A DNA stretch of 64,000 nt, taken from assembly GCF_965249985.1 (NCBI RefSeq), contig NZ_OZ252280.1. One strand, written 5' to 3'. The DNA comes from Algiphilus sp022763315. Lineage in GTDB: Bacteria; Pseudomonadota; Gammaproteobacteria; Nevskiales; Nevskiaceae. The translations under genes were made by a program, and so were the position numbers. Shown piece by piece: positions 1 to 8,320 of this stretch. Positions within the stretch are counted from its first letter, which is position 1. Each line of letters starts with the position of its first letter. Below the pieces are notes generated by a model. That model had not been told where the DNA came from. It did no database searches and saw nothing but the letters and a program-made list of their open reading frames with translations.

Positions 1-88
1 TGCTCTTGTCCGGGTATACCGTCTCACCCCGATTGTCTCGCTCAAATACTTCACGGGATGTAACAGGTTTTATTGTAAGTTTCGCCAT
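1..88 (-). CDS. Start of an unidentified protein (partial)
   Basis: An open frame begins with ATG at 88 on the minus strand and runs off the left edge of the window. Only about 29 codons are visible, and no family can be recognised from them. It lies downstream of the nuclease-like gene in the same direction, with about 170 bp between them. No strong ribosome binding site precedes the ATG; a GAGG lies rather far upstream. The base composition is A+T rich like the rest of the island end. It could be the next gene of the genomic island or a chance frame; the short visible length does not decide. Confidence 0.4.
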   Translation of the reverse strand, partial: MAKLTIKPVTSREVFERDNRGETVYPDKS

Positions 89-260
89 AGTTTGAATACA
101 AAGCCTCGATCGATTCCTAAGCCCAGCGCCTTTAAAAAATAAACAACTGAGCGTGCGCTATAAAAACGCCACCAACTGAGGCCAACGGCCTTTCAGGCGG
201 TGATCGTTGTCGCATGACCAAAGCAGCGAGTTAGACGAGCCTAGCTAGGAATCCGGGCTA

Positions 261-1694
261 TCAGTCCAGTAGCCCCCTAAACTTCCGAACTAGAAGCGGA
301 AAATCCATAGAGGTCACACCGCTCTTTGCTTGCTGGATTAGTTGGAGCACATCGTCGTCTGTTAGGTAAATTATGAAGCCGCGATCGTCTTTCGCTGTGT
401 CGTGACAACGCGCGTCTAATACCTTCGGTTTATCCAGTGACCGACAAACCAAAATGCCAACTCTTCCACGGCTAGGCGAAAAGCGCCCACCGAGCTGGTC
501 GATTTCGGGATTTCCCAGCTCTGACCCGTAGTTCTTGCACTCGACAAAGATGAAGGCTGCTGGATAGTGCTGCGATACCCATGCAAAGAATCCAGCCTTC
601 GCTTCGTTCATATAAGTGATGTCTACGCGCTTCCGTCCCTCATGAATCTCGTGTTGCTTAGTCGGATTACACAGCGATGGATAGAACAACGCGGATAGAA
701 TCTCCTCAATTAGCTTTTCGTACTCGTCAGCCGCCTGATTACCTGTGGGAAGTCTTCTTAATCGTTCTGCGAGGCCGTCCCAATCCGGGACATCGGCCCC
801 CGCCACCTCGGCGAGCTGCTCGTGATCGAGTGGTGGAGGCGCTCGCTCTGACTTCTCTTCCCTGTACTCGTCAAGCACGTGAGGGTGTTTCAATGTCTGT
901 TTAATCACCGCGAGCTTGTCTGATCCGTACTTTGCTTTCAGGTCCTTCTTCGTTACCCGTTTCCTACCATCGCGAAGCAGGTAGACCAAACTAGTATTTG
1001 CCGCTTTTTCAGCGCTTTGCATCTCCGGAAGCAAGTAGTGGGTGTAGTACTCGCCGTACTCGTAACTCAGGCGATGACGGACAATGATCTTCGGTACCAA
1101 AATGACAGGGCCATAACTTGTAACGGGAAGCTCAACAAATGCCGACTCCCAGATTTGGGCGCTCGGGTCCCATATAGGCCCGGAGGCAACGCCCGGATTG
1201 AGGGGAATACCGTAGTACCTACACATTTCCTGGGTGTAGGTAATCAAAGGGCCCCGGATTATGTTGCAGACTGCATCCGAGACCATGTCTCGGCCAATAC
1301 CCTCAATGAGGAGGCAAGTGTCTTCAAGGTCTTTAAGCAACCCGGATTTCGCAGCTGCGCTCTTTGATAGAGCTCCCCAAACCGATTCAGCCGACTTTGA
1401 CCCGAACCCGTGTCCTTGGGATTTTCCGGACGAAAAACCTAAATGGAACTCATTACGTTCACGAAGCGAACTGACCAACTCTTGAGCTCTTTGATCATTG
1501 CCGGATTTTATTTGATCCAGCACAGCCTCAAAGTAGTGTTGAACCATTGACTTACATTCTTGACCCCATTTGGAGTTCAGTGACTTCAATCCTGTGGGAT
1601 CGACGAAAACAGCGATGTCTGTATCGAGCCGGACATCGACGAAGTCGAGGAACGGTTGGCCTTTGCCAAGCTTGAAAAATTCAGAAACTCTCAC
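261..1694 (-). CDS. Putative PD-(D/E)XK nuclease-domain protein
   Basis: A 477-residue protein without signal peptide or membrane segments. The first ~260 residues match no family I recognise. The C-terminal third looks like an Mrr/restriction-endonuclease-type PD-(D/E)XK fold: an acidic helix around residues 323-335 (YEKLIEEIL), Asp358 in RVDIT, then Glu385-Cys-Lys387 in FIFVECKNYG, followed by a Q-containing helix near 400 and a hydrophobic strand (VGILVCR). This is the order of the catalytic D...ExK core. It stands alone, is A+T richer than the chromosome to its right, and sits about 500 bp from a tRNA-fragment attachment site. A role in phage defence or DNA restriction is therefore likely but inferred. 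It could also be a repair or mobile-element nuclease. Confidence 0.6.
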   Translation of the reverse strand: MRVSEFFKLGKGQPFLDFVDVRLDTDIAVFVDPTGLKSLNSKWGQECKSMVQHYFEAVLDQIKSGNDQRAQELVSSLRERNEFHLGFSSGKSQGHGFGSKSAESVWGALSKSAAAKSGLLKDLEDTCLLIEGIGRDMVSDAVCNIIRGPLITYTQEMCRYYGIPLNPGVASGPIWDPSAQIWESAFVELPVTSYGPVILVPKIIVRHRLSYEYGEYYTHYLLPEMQSAEKAANTSLVYLLRDGRKRVTKKDLKAKYGSDKLAVIKQTLKHPHVLDEYREEKSERAPPPLDHEQLAEVAGADVPDWDGLAERLRRLPTGNQAADEYEKLIEEILSALFYPSLCNPTKQHEIHEGRKRVDITYMNEAKAGFFAWVSQHYPAAFIFVECKNYGSELGNPEIDQLGGRFSPSRGRVGILVCRSLDKPKVLDARCHDTAKDDRGFIIYLTDDDVLQLIQQAKSGVTSMDFPLLVRKFRGLLD

Positions 1695-2183
1695 GGCGCT
1701 GCTCGTCTCCCAAATTACACTTACCAGAGGTTACTCAGTAAGCTTGACACGCATCATGGTGAGGCATTCGATAGGTCCGGAGCTGGCAGAAAAGCACCAC
1801 AAGTGCTCTCGCTTTGCGGACCGAGATATCTGGGCGCTTCAAATAACTGGGGTACGGCCCTAGGATCGGCATCCGCTAGCGTCGAACCGTGTCAGTTGTG
1901 ACCGTGCAAGCTTGGACATCCCCGCTCCCGCATTCAAATTTGGGTGTGAGTTTCTTTTTGAATAATGAGTAAAGGTGCCCCAACCGCATTGCAGGTGCAA
2001 GTGCCAGGCCGCAGGTCGGAGCAACAGGTATCGAGCAGCGCATCGACTGCTCCCATTGAGGTCGGGAGCTAGCTGATCGCAATGCTGCCAAGATGCCACC
2101 GAAGTGGCACAAAATTGGCACAGTGGGGGTCGGCAAGCGCCGCACGTGGCTGTTTCACTTACGGTTTATGAGCCAGCAAACAC
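1695..2183. other. Island end without a convincing gene
   Basis: About 490 bp between the nuclease-like gene and the tRNA fragment. Several short frames exist on both strands, but none has a ribosome binding site, recognisable protein or codon use to support it. The right part holds short repeats described separately. I read the stretch as the non-coding end of the integrated element. Confidence 0.5.
2086..2122. repeat. Short repeats next to the attachment site (possible integrase arm sites)
   Basis: TGGCACA occurs twice, at 2105-2111 and 2116-2122, an 11-bp spacing, about one helical turn. The inverted core TGCCA occurs at 2086-2090 and 2094-2098. Clusters of such short repeats beside a tRNA-type attachment site are typical arm-type binding sites of tyrosine recombinases or excisionases. 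No integrase gene is in the window, so the assignment is inferred. Confidence 0.45.
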
Positions 2184-2231
2184 GCTCTCATAATGCCGAG
2201 GTCGCGGGTTCGAGCCCCGCCCTTGCTACCA
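2184..2231 (+). other. 3' fragment of tRNA-Met (CAT), attachment site of the island
   Basis: The stretch contains a tRNA-like 3' half: anticodon loop CTCATAA (CAT at 2189-2191), the 3' anticodon strand, a perfect T arm (GCGGG, loop TTCGAGC, CCCGC), then an acceptor 3' strand CCTTGCT, A and encoded CCA ending at 2231. The matching 5' half (acceptor AGCAAGG, D arm, 5' anticodon strand) is absent upstream, so it is not a functional tRNA. Such 3'-half duplications starting at the anticodon loop are what tyrosine-recombinase islands leave at one end after integrating into a tRNA gene. A+T-rich DNA lies to the left and ordinary GC-rich chromosome to the right. The inverted repeat TTATGAG (2166-2172) / CTCATAA (2187-2193) could be the integrase core site. 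Confidence 0.7.
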
Positions 2232-2405
2232 CGCTTTTCTCACGAAAGCACCTGTTCCGCGGTCATATCCGCATGACAGACAGCCTTGGTCAGGGCGCGG
2301 ATGCGCCCGACCCTCCCGATCCCGGTCGCGCTCCGTGACGGCAACGCCCGTTCCGACACACTCGACGTGTGCGGCAGCGAGCATGCCGGGGCTTCGCCTG
2401 GGGGA

Positions 2406-2789
2406 TTAGCCGTCGCGCTGCTCCATGGCAGCGTTAAAGCGAGCGCAAGAAGGCGTTTCCGCCCCGGAAAGATCGAGCTCATCACAACTGGCGCGGGTCA
2501 GGCTGTCGGTGCAAGCCAGATAGAGTTCCCTTTCGGATGGCGTCAACGCCTGCGCGCCATCCAGCCCCTGCATGCGAAAGCTATGGCACGCGCCTTCCAG
2601 CGCCTGCACGAAGAAGGCGCGTTGTTCCTCGGGCAGTTCTATGAGGTCCTCGGACATACAGTGCATGACGCGCTCACAGGCGGCGGTCGAGGCCGCCATC
2701 AACGCCGCGTCGGCGACAGCGGCGGGTGCAGCCATCGCGCCGAGCAGGCCAAGCACGATGCGACTGCGGCGAAACCGCGACCCGGTCAC
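2406..2789 (-). CDS. Small exported protein, unknown function
   Basis: A 127-residue protein if translation starts at the GTG at 2789. That start overlaps the stop of the preceding gene as GTGA, which suggests translational coupling, and gives a good signal peptide (two arginines, then a hydrophobic VLGLLGAMAAPAAVA stretch). The mature part has four or more cysteines and acidic helices, and looks like a small periplasmic helical domain. A longer frame extends upstream but would overlap the neighbour almost entirely. I recognise no family. It probably works with the upstream exported protein. Confidence 0.6.
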   Translation of the reverse strand: MTGSRFRRSRIVLGLLGAMAAPAAVADAALMAASTAACERVMHCMSEDLIELPEEQRAFFVQALEGACHSFRMQGLDGAQALTPSERELYLACTDSLTRASCDELDLSGAETPSCARFNAAMEQRDG

Positions 2790-3292
2790 GGGCTTTCCAC
2801 CGTCGTAACGGAACGCATCTCGATGGCGCGCGCCGCTTGCACGAGCTCGATACGCAGCTGCGCGCCTCCGGCGGTCTGCAGGCGCCATTGCTCTCCACCT
2901 GCAACCATCTCGACGGTGACAATCTCTCCATAGCGATGGGTCACTGCCTCGCGCAATCCAGCAAGCAGGGCGGGGAAATGCGGTTTCCCGACGGCGCCAT
3001 AGGGGATCTCCGCAGCGCAGGTGAGCGAAATCTCGTTCCATCCCAGCATCAGGATCGTGCCGTCACCCCGTTGCAGGCGGAGTTCCGCCGGACCCATGGT
3101 TTCCTGTTCGAATTGATACACCGAACGGACACTCATCGCGGCGGTGTGTGCCGCAAGCGCACCCACCTCGTCGTGAATGCAGCCAGTCATGAGCATGTTG
3201 CGATGCAACTCACCCGGCGGAACGCCATCGTCGTTCGCCACGACCGCCCCCGAAGCCGCCAACAGCACGGCCACCATCCATCCCTTGTTCAT
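2786..3292 (-). CDS. Exported protein, unknown function
   Basis: 168 residues starting with a clear Sec signal peptide (MNKGWMVAVLLAASGAVVAN). The mature protein has two cysteines (CIHDE, LTCAAE) and alternating strand-like segments. No membrane segment follows, so a periplasmic location is expected. It is the first gene of a two-gene unit; the second start overlaps its stop. I do not recognise the family. Confidence 0.65.
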   Translation of the reverse strand: MNKGWMVAVLLAASGAVVANDDGVPPGELHRNMLMTGCIHDEVGALAAHTAAMSVRSVYQFEQETMGPAELRLQRGDGTILMLGWNEISLTCAAEIPYGAVGKPHFPALLAGLREAVTHRYGEIVTVEMVAGGEQWRLQTAGGAQLRIELVQAARAIEMRSVTTVESP

Positions 3293-3452
3293 TGTTTGTC
3301 CTCGGATGGCAGGGTCTCGCTGGCACAGTGCACAGCGGTGGGTCCCTGCTCCGAAGCCATTCTAGGAAGGCCGCGGGTGAGCGCCTGCCCCGCATTCGCA
3401 CTCTTGTGCCCGCGCAGGAATGCGTGTACAGCGAGTCAACGCGGCTTAGACA

Positions 3453-3515
3453 CAAAAAGAATGGCTGCAGTCCTGTGCCCGGTGTAGGAGGAGCCTTCCG
3501 GGACAGGCTGCAGCC
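3453..3515 (-). terminator. Rho-independent terminator after the MBL-fold hydrolase gene
   Basis: Read on the minus strand, a long near-perfect hairpin (arms 3463-3482 and 3498-3515, with GGCTGCAG pairing with CTGCAGCC) lies about 25 bp downstream of the hydrolase stop and is followed by a T-rich tract at 3453-3460. Confidence 0.75.
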
Positions 3516-3538
3516 AAAGGAGGAGACGGGTCGAGGAC

Positions 3539-4411
3539 TTAGCCGCCGCCGAGTTGGTTGAGCGGCAGCTTCAGGTAGGCGATACCGTTGTCTTCAGGGT
3601 CTGGCAGCACGCCCGCGCGAACGTTCACTTGCAAGGAAGGCAGGATCAGCACCGGGGCACGCAAGCCGGCGTCGCGGGTCTGACGCACTTCGACGAAACT
3701 GTCCTCGTCCACGCCGTCTCGGATCATCTTGTTGTACTGCCGGCTTTCCGCCACCGTGGTTTCCCACTGCGGGTCCCGGCCTCCGGGCATGTAGTCATGG
3801 CACATGTAGAGGCGGGTTTCCGGCGGCAAGCGATGGATGCGCTGGATGGAGCGGTACAAGGTGCGCGCGTCGCCGCCTGGGAAATCGGCCCGCGCGGTGC
3901 CGTAGTCCGGCATGAATAAGGTGTCGCCCACAAAACAGGTGTTTTCGATGACATAGCTGATGCAGGCCGGGGTGTGACCCGGCGTATGCATCACCCGCCC
4001 CTGCAACGACCCGATGGAGAATTGCTCCTCATCGGCAAACAGGTGGTCAAACTGTGAACCGTCGGTGGGGAAATCCGGACCCAGATTGAAAAGGCCGGAG
4101 AATTTCGCCTGGACCAGACGAATGTTCTCCCCGATGGCGATCTTGCCGCCGCACTGCGCCTTGATCCATTGCGCACCGGTGAGATGGTCTGCATGGGCAT
4201 GCGTTTCAAGGATCCACTCCAGCGTGTAACCGTGGTCGCGGATGGTCTCCACCACCTTCCCCGCGGAACCGTGGGAGGTACGTGCAGCATTCGGATCGTA
4301 GTCCATGACCGGGTCGACCACGGCACAGATCCTGGTATCGGGATCGGCCACGATGTAGGTCACCGTAAAGGTGGCGCGGTCAAAGAAGGCGTGAACGGTG
4401 GGTTCGTGCAT
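3539..4411 (-). CDS. MBL-fold metallo-hydrolase, persulfide-dioxygenase-like
   Basis: 290 residues from the ATG at 4411, chosen because GAGGAGG lies just upstream; the frame extends 20 codons further without support. The metallo-beta-lactamase fold is clear: THAHADHL (the HxHxDH metal motif), a later His in HTPGHT, FVGDTLF with the bridging Asp, and CHDYMPGG. The pattern is that of glyoxalase-II-like and ETHE1/Blh sulfur dioxygenases, which oxidise glutathione persulfide or hydrolyse thioesters. The gene stands alone between a strong terminator and a perfect Anr/Fnr box at 4584-4597, so induction at low oxygen is likely. Persulfide oxidation fits but is not proven; a generic thioesterase activity remains possible. 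Confidence 0.8.
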   Translation of the reverse strand: MHEPTVHAFFDRATFTVTYIVADPDTRICAVVDPVMDYDPNAARTSHGSAGKVVETIRDHGYTLEWILETHAHADHLTGAQWIKAQCGGKIAIGENIRLVQAKFSGLFNLGPDFPTDGSQFDHLFADEEQFSIGSLQGRVMHTPGHTPACISYVIENTCFVGDTLFMPDYGTARADFPGGDARTLYRSIQRIHRLPPETRLYMCHDYMPGGRDPQWETTVAESRQYNKMIRDGVDEDSFVEVRQTRDAGLRAPVLILPSLQVNVRAGVLPDPEDNGIAYLKLPLNQLGGG

Positions 4412-4583
4412 GGTTTCCTCCTCGCGCGGGTTGGCTGGCTGCGCGTTCGTGGCAAGCGTGCTGTCGTCCATGGCTTTCGTCTCCGATCGGTTGTGAGCGT
4501 GTGCTGGTTTGCGGAAGGTTATGTCTTTTCGATATATCGTTATGTCCTTTATTGCAGGCTAGCTTGGCGCACGGCTTCGTTCA

Positions 4584-4597
4584 TTGATCTACATCAA
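4584..4597. promoter_or_regulatory. Perfect Anr/Fnr box
   Basis: TTGATCTACATCAA matches the Fnr/Anr consensus TTGAT-N4-ATCAA without mismatch. On the minus strand a -10-like TAGCCT (4561-4556) lies at the distance expected if the box is centred near -41.5, so it should activate the MBL-fold hydrolase gene. An Anr protein is encoded in this window at 10158. Confidence 0.8.
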
Positions 4598-4790
4598 GGC
4601 GCGCGCAACGCCCGCGCCGGCAATCCCTGCTGTGCCATGCGGTTGGATGATGGATCCGTGAGGCATCACGTGACGATGGAGCTGGCTTCGACGGAATTCA
4701 GGCAGTTGAGGGTGGCGGTTCGGCTCCGCACCGCGCGGGTATGAAGACCCGTGGCGGCTGCACCGCCTTAGCCGAGCCGCGCGCGCTCTG

Positions 4791-5681
4791 TCAGGCCGGG
4801 ACCTGCGCCCGGTGGACCAACACCGGGCAATGGGCGCGTCGAACCACCTTGTCCGCAACGCTGCCCAGCAGCAGCCGTCCCATGGCCGACATGCCTGTGC
4901 TCGACACCACGAGCAGATCCGCCTGCTGTGCCTCCGCCGCTGCCACGATTTCCTGGTCCGCCAGCCCCAGGGAGACGGTCTGCGTTGCTTCCGAGCGCAA
5001 GGCAAGCCCCTCAACGAACTCGGCCAATGCGCGGCGGCCGCTGTCCAGATCCATGCGTCGGGCAATGATCTCGACGTCATAGGGATTGACCATGGGCGGC
5101 ACCATGACGTGCACGATGCTCAACGCTGCGCCGTGCGCCTGCGCCAGCGCATCGGCCTGCTGCAATCCCGGTTTGGAGGCTTCCGACAGATCCGTGCTGG
5201 CGACGATCCGACGGAGGCTGCCTGCACCCTCGCCCTTGGCATCTTCTTGGAGGTCCTGGCCGGCCACCAGTACCGAGCAGGCTGCCGCATGCACGACTTT
5301 GCTGGCCACACTGCCCAGAAGAAACCGCTTCACCGCGCTCAGCCCGCGTGAGCCGACCACAATCAGGTCGGCTTGCTGCTCCTCGGCATAGTCAAGAATG
5401 GCGTTGGCGGGAGACTGGTCGTTGCGCACTGCACGTACCAGCGTGAGACCCGGCTCATCCTTGAAATCCTCCAGCGTGTTGCGGCAGGCCTGAACCACCT
5501 GCAAGGCGTACGCCTCAATGCCCGATAGACCGCGATACTGCAATTGCTCTGCCGACAGCACGTTGACGTGCAGCACATGCAGGGTGGCGCCGTCGCGGCG
5601 CGCCAGGCTTCGCGCCAGTTCGGCTGCGCGCTCGGCGCTCGGGGAAAGATCCGTAGCGAGCAGAATGGTGCGGTAGGCCAT
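4791..5681 (-). CDS. Tandem universal stress protein
   Basis: About 296 residues from the ATG at 5681, which has GGAG six bases upstream; a longer frame exists but lacks such a site. Two UspA domains follow each other. Each starts with an ATDLS strand and ends with a nucleotide-binding G-2x-G-9x-G(S/T) pattern: VVGSRGLSAVKRFLLGSVA in the first and VSSTGMSAMGRLLLGSVA in the second. Cytoplasmic ATP-binding Usp proteins help cells survive starvation, anoxia and nitric oxide. A second tandem Usp lies 62 bp upstream in the same direction, probably in one operon. The neighbouring FixLJ and Anr genes suggest control by oxygen. Confidence 0.9.
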   Translation of the reverse strand: MAYRTILLATDLSPSAERAAELARSLARRDGATLHVLHVNVLSAEQLQYRGLSGIEAYALQVVQACRNTLEDFKDEPGLTLVRAVRNDQSPANAILDYAEEQQADLIVVGSRGLSAVKRFLLGSVASKVVHAAACSVLVAGQDLQEDAKGEGAGSLRRIVASTDLSEASKPGLQQADALAQAHGAALSIVHVMVPPMVNPYDVEIIARRMDLDSGRRALAEFVEGLALRSEATQTVSLGLADQEIVAAAEAQQADLLVVSSTGMSAMGRLLLGSVADKVVRRAHCPVLVHRAQVPA

Positions 5682-5743
5682 GGGATTCTCCATCGGTGAC
5701 GCTGTGTGAGTCATTGCCACGCTGTGCGCGCCTTTGGCCGCCG

Positions 5744-6679
5744 CTAGCCGACGCCGGCCGCCATCTTGGCCGTGCCCAGTGCGGCGCTTCCTTTTTGTTG
5801 CGCGGGCAGGTCCTGGTGTACCAGTACGGCACACGGGGTGGTGCGCAACACCCGCTCCGTCACGCTACCCAGGAAAAGCCGCTCGACCCGCCCCAGTCCA
5901 GCCCGCCCCATGACGATCAGGTCCGCCTTCTCGCGCCGCGCGTAGTCGGCGATGCAGCGATGCGGCGTGCCGCGCTCGATCACGCGCTGGTGTTGCACCG
6001 GCAGGTGGGCGTCCTCGATAAAGCGCTCCAGCGCGGCGGCAGCATGCGTGGCATTGTCCTTTTCCAACCGCTCCAGCGGCAGATAAGGCGGCAGTGCCAG
6101 GGGCTCCAGTACAAGGAAGACGGTCAGGCCCGCGCCCAGACGCGCCGCCAAACCAGCGGCCACGTGCAGCGCCTCGGCTGACGGGGTCGACAGGTCAACA
6201 GGCGCCAGGATGCGCTTGATCCCGCTCACAGCCCCTGCGTCCTCGCGCCGCCCACGCGTGACCAGAACATCGCAGGGGGCTTCACGCAGTACTTCATGCG
6301 CTTCATCGCCGAGAAAGGGGATCGCACGGTCATAGTGACCGCGCTGGCCAAGGACGATCAGGTCGGCGCCTTCATCGCGGGCGTAATGCAGAATCTGCGG
6401 CGCCGCGTCGTGCCCCCCGGCGATGACGCGCATGACGCTGACCTCTTCTTCGAAGCCGGCGGACCGAATCCAGGCGCGCAACGCACGATCGCCGAGCAGC
6501 TCCGAAGCGGGGTCGTCGATACCGAAGGTCGTGGACACCACGCTCTGCACCGCCGAACGGACATGCAGCACGTGCAGTTGCGCATCATCGCGGCGCGCCA
6601 GCTGCACCGCCGTGGCCAGCGCCGCTTCCGCGGTCGGAGAGAGGTCGGTTGCGACAACGATGCGGCGGTATCGATTCAT
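5744..6679 (-). CDS. Tandem universal stress protein
   Basis: About 311 residues from the ATG at 6679 (a TTG six bases upstream is an alternative). Two UspA domains are visible: the first with IVVATDLSPTAE and VLGQRGHYDRAIPFLGDEA, the second with ILAPVDLS and VMGRAGLGRVERLFLGSVTERV. The second keeps the canonical ATP-binding Gly pattern; the first is degenerate at its last glycine-serine. It is the first gene of the usp pair and is divergent from fixL. An Fnr-type box (6742-6755) lies in the shared intergenic space. Confidence 0.9.
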   Translation of the reverse strand: MNRYRRIVVATDLSPTAEAALATAVQLARRDDAQLHVLHVRSAVQSVVSTTFGIDDPASELLGDRALRAWIRSAGFEEEVSVMRVIAGGHDAAPQILHYARDEGADLIVLGQRGHYDRAIPFLGDEAHEVLREAPCDVLVTRGRREDAGAVSGIKRILAPVDLSTPSAEALHVAAGLAARLGAGLTVFLVLEPLALPPYLPLERLEKDNATHAAAALERFIEDAHLPVQHQRVIERGTPHRCIADYARREKADLIVMGRAGLGRVERLFLGSVTERVLRTTPCAVLVHQDLPAQQKGSAALGTAKMAAGVG

Positions 6680-6741
6680 GGACAATCCGGCTACGGCAAG
6701 GGGAGTGTCGCCAGTCTCTCCCGCTCACGTCGCGGCCCACA

Positions 6742-6755
6742 TTGACCTGCGTCAA
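6742..6755. promoter_or_regulatory. Fnr/Dnr-type box between usp and fixL
   Basis: TTGACCTGCGTCAA is an exact inverted repeat of the TTGAC-N4-GTCAA type recognised by Anr/Dnr/FnrP-like regulators. It lies 63 bp before the usp start and 42 bp before the fixL ATG, so it may serve either promoter. A -10-like TACACT at 6785-6790 precedes fixL very closely. Confidence 0.6.
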
Positions 6756-6796
6756 GCCGCTCAAGCCTGCGCTCAGCCCCGCGCTACACTAACGCA

Positions 6797-8320
6797 ATGG
6801 TTCCCACGCCCGCCGCGCACGACCCGCGACCCGTCGCCCCCGACCGCTTCGAAGCCCTGCTCGAAGCGGCCGTGGACGCCATCGTGCTTATCACCCGGGA
6901 AGGAATCATCACCCGCTTCAGTCGCTCTGCGGAGAAGCTGTTCGGCTATCGCGAGGACGAAGTGATCGGTCAGAACGTCAATATGCTGATGCCCCCGCAC
7001 GAACGGGCCCATCATGACGGCTACCTGCGCAACTACCGCGAGACCGGCGAGAAGAAAATCATCGGTATCGGCCGCGAAGTGATGGCCAGGCATCGCGATG
7101 GCAACACCTTCCCGATCGAGCTGGCGGTGGGCGAATTCGAAAGCCAGGATGGCCAGGGGTTCGTCGGCATCCTGCGCGATATCACCCGACGCAAGGCGCA
7201 GGAGGCCCAGCTCACCCAGCAGGCCGAAGAGCTGCGTCTGGTGTTTTCCAACGCACCCATGGCCTTTGCCGTCACGGATCCGGAAGGCAGGGTGATCAAC
7301 GTCAACGCCGCCTGCTGCACCCTCTTCGGTGGCGTCAGCGACGACTTCCTGCAGCGCCCCATCAGCACGCTGATGCACGAGGAAGATCGCGAGGACGGCG
7401 CACGCGCGCTCAAGTCCCTGCTTGCCGTCGGCGGCAGCGTCCGCCGCCCGCTGCGCTTTGTCGACCGCACCGGCGACACCATCCACACGCAGATGTACGC
7501 CGCCGTGGGGCGTGACAACGATGGCACACCGCGCATGCTGATCGTCGCGCTGATGGACCGCGGCCCGTTGATCCGCGCCACCCGAGAAGCTGAGGACCTG
7601 CGCAATCGCCTGACGCACGTCGGGCGGCTTGGCACTCTGGGCGAGATGGTCAGCGGTATCGCGCACGAGCTCGGCCAGCCCCTCAGCGCCATCGTGAACT
7701 ATGCCCATGCCTCCCGTCGGATGCTGGACAACGACAGCATCAGTGGCGATGAACTCAAGGAGGTCCTGCAGAAGATCGCGGCGCAGGGTGAACGCGCCGG
7801 TCAGGTCATCCGCGGGCTGCGCGCCCTGCTGCGCCGCCGCGACGAGTCGCGCGAAGCCCTCGATTGCAGCGCCCTGGTGCGCGAAGTCATCCAACTCTGC
7901 GAACACGACATTCGGCAGGCCGGCTTTGAGTTGATGCTGGATCTGGCGCCGGACCTGCCCCCGGTGCACGGCGACGCCATCCAGATCCAACAAGTGGTGC
8001 TGAACCTGCTGCGCAACGCCCTCGACGCCATGCGCGAGGAAACCCGGGACGACCGCATCATCGTCACCACCCGCGCCGTCGATCGCGATGTACTGGTTGC
8101 GGTGGCCGATGGTGGCCCCGGCATCGACGAGCAGCAGGGGGATCGCATTGGCGAACCCTTCTTCACCACCAAGGAGGAAGGCCTGGGCCTGGGTTTGTCG
8201 ATATGCCATTCCATCGTGTCCGCCCACGAGGGCAGCCTGCGTTTCGAACGCAACAGCCGCGGCGGAACCACCTTCCGCCTCCGCCTTCCGAGAGCCACGG
8301 AGCGGTCAACCCATGAATGA
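6797..8320 (+). CDS. fixL: Heme-PAS oxygen-sensing histidine kinase FixL
   Basis: 507 residues, soluble. PAS domain 1 (about residues 16-130) carries the FixL heme signature: His73 in HHDGYL aligns with the heme-ligating His of rhizobial FixL, and IIGIGR with Arg93 matches the arginine that contacts bound oxygen. A second PAS-like domain spans roughly 145-255. The kinase core follows, with phospho-acceptor His290 in IAHELGQPL, an N box (NLLRNALDAM) and glycine boxes (DGGPGI, GLGLGLS). In known systems, deoxy-FixL phosphorylates FixJ. The downstream fixJ overlaps by 8 bp, so the two are co-translated. Divergent Usp genes and a nearby Anr gene support a low-oxygen response role. Confidence 0.9.
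   Translation: MVPTPAAHDPRPVAPDRFEALLEAAVDAIVLITREGIITRFSRSAEKLFGYREDEVIGQNVNMLMPPHERAHHDGYLRNYRETGEKKIIGIGREVMARHRDGNTFPIELAVGEFESQDGQGFVGILRDITRRKAQEAQLTQQAEELRLVFSNAPMAFAVTDPEGRVINVNAACCTLFGGVSDDFLQRPISTLMHEEDREDGARALKSLLAVGGSVRRPLRFVDRTGDTIHTQMYAAVGRDNDGTPRMLIVALMDRGPLIRATREAEDLRNRLTHVGRLGTLGEMVSGIAHELGQPLSAIVNYAHASRRMLDNDSISGDELKEVLQKIAAQGERAGQVIRGLRALLRRRDESREALDCSALVREVIQLCEHDIRQAGFELMLDLAPDLPPVHGDAIQIQQVVLNLLRNALDAMREETRDDRIIVTTRAVDRDVLVAVADGGPGIDEQQGDRIGEPFFTTKEEGLGLGLSICHSIVSAHEGSLRFERNSRGGTTFRLRLPRATERSTHE

Noticed and set aside
1860..2145. Two overlapping minus-strand frames in the island end
   Set aside because: No ribosome binding site, no recognisable product, and they overlap each other in different frames.
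2130..2231. A complete tRNA gene ending at 2231
   Set aside because: The T arm and CCA end are good, but no sequence at the right distance can pair with the acceptor strand CCTTGCT or the 3' anticodon strand, and there is no D arm.
6773..8227. Long antisense frame of 484 codons opposite fixL
   Set aside because: fixL has clear heme-PAS and kinase motifs; the antisense frame is a by-product of GC-rich codon use.
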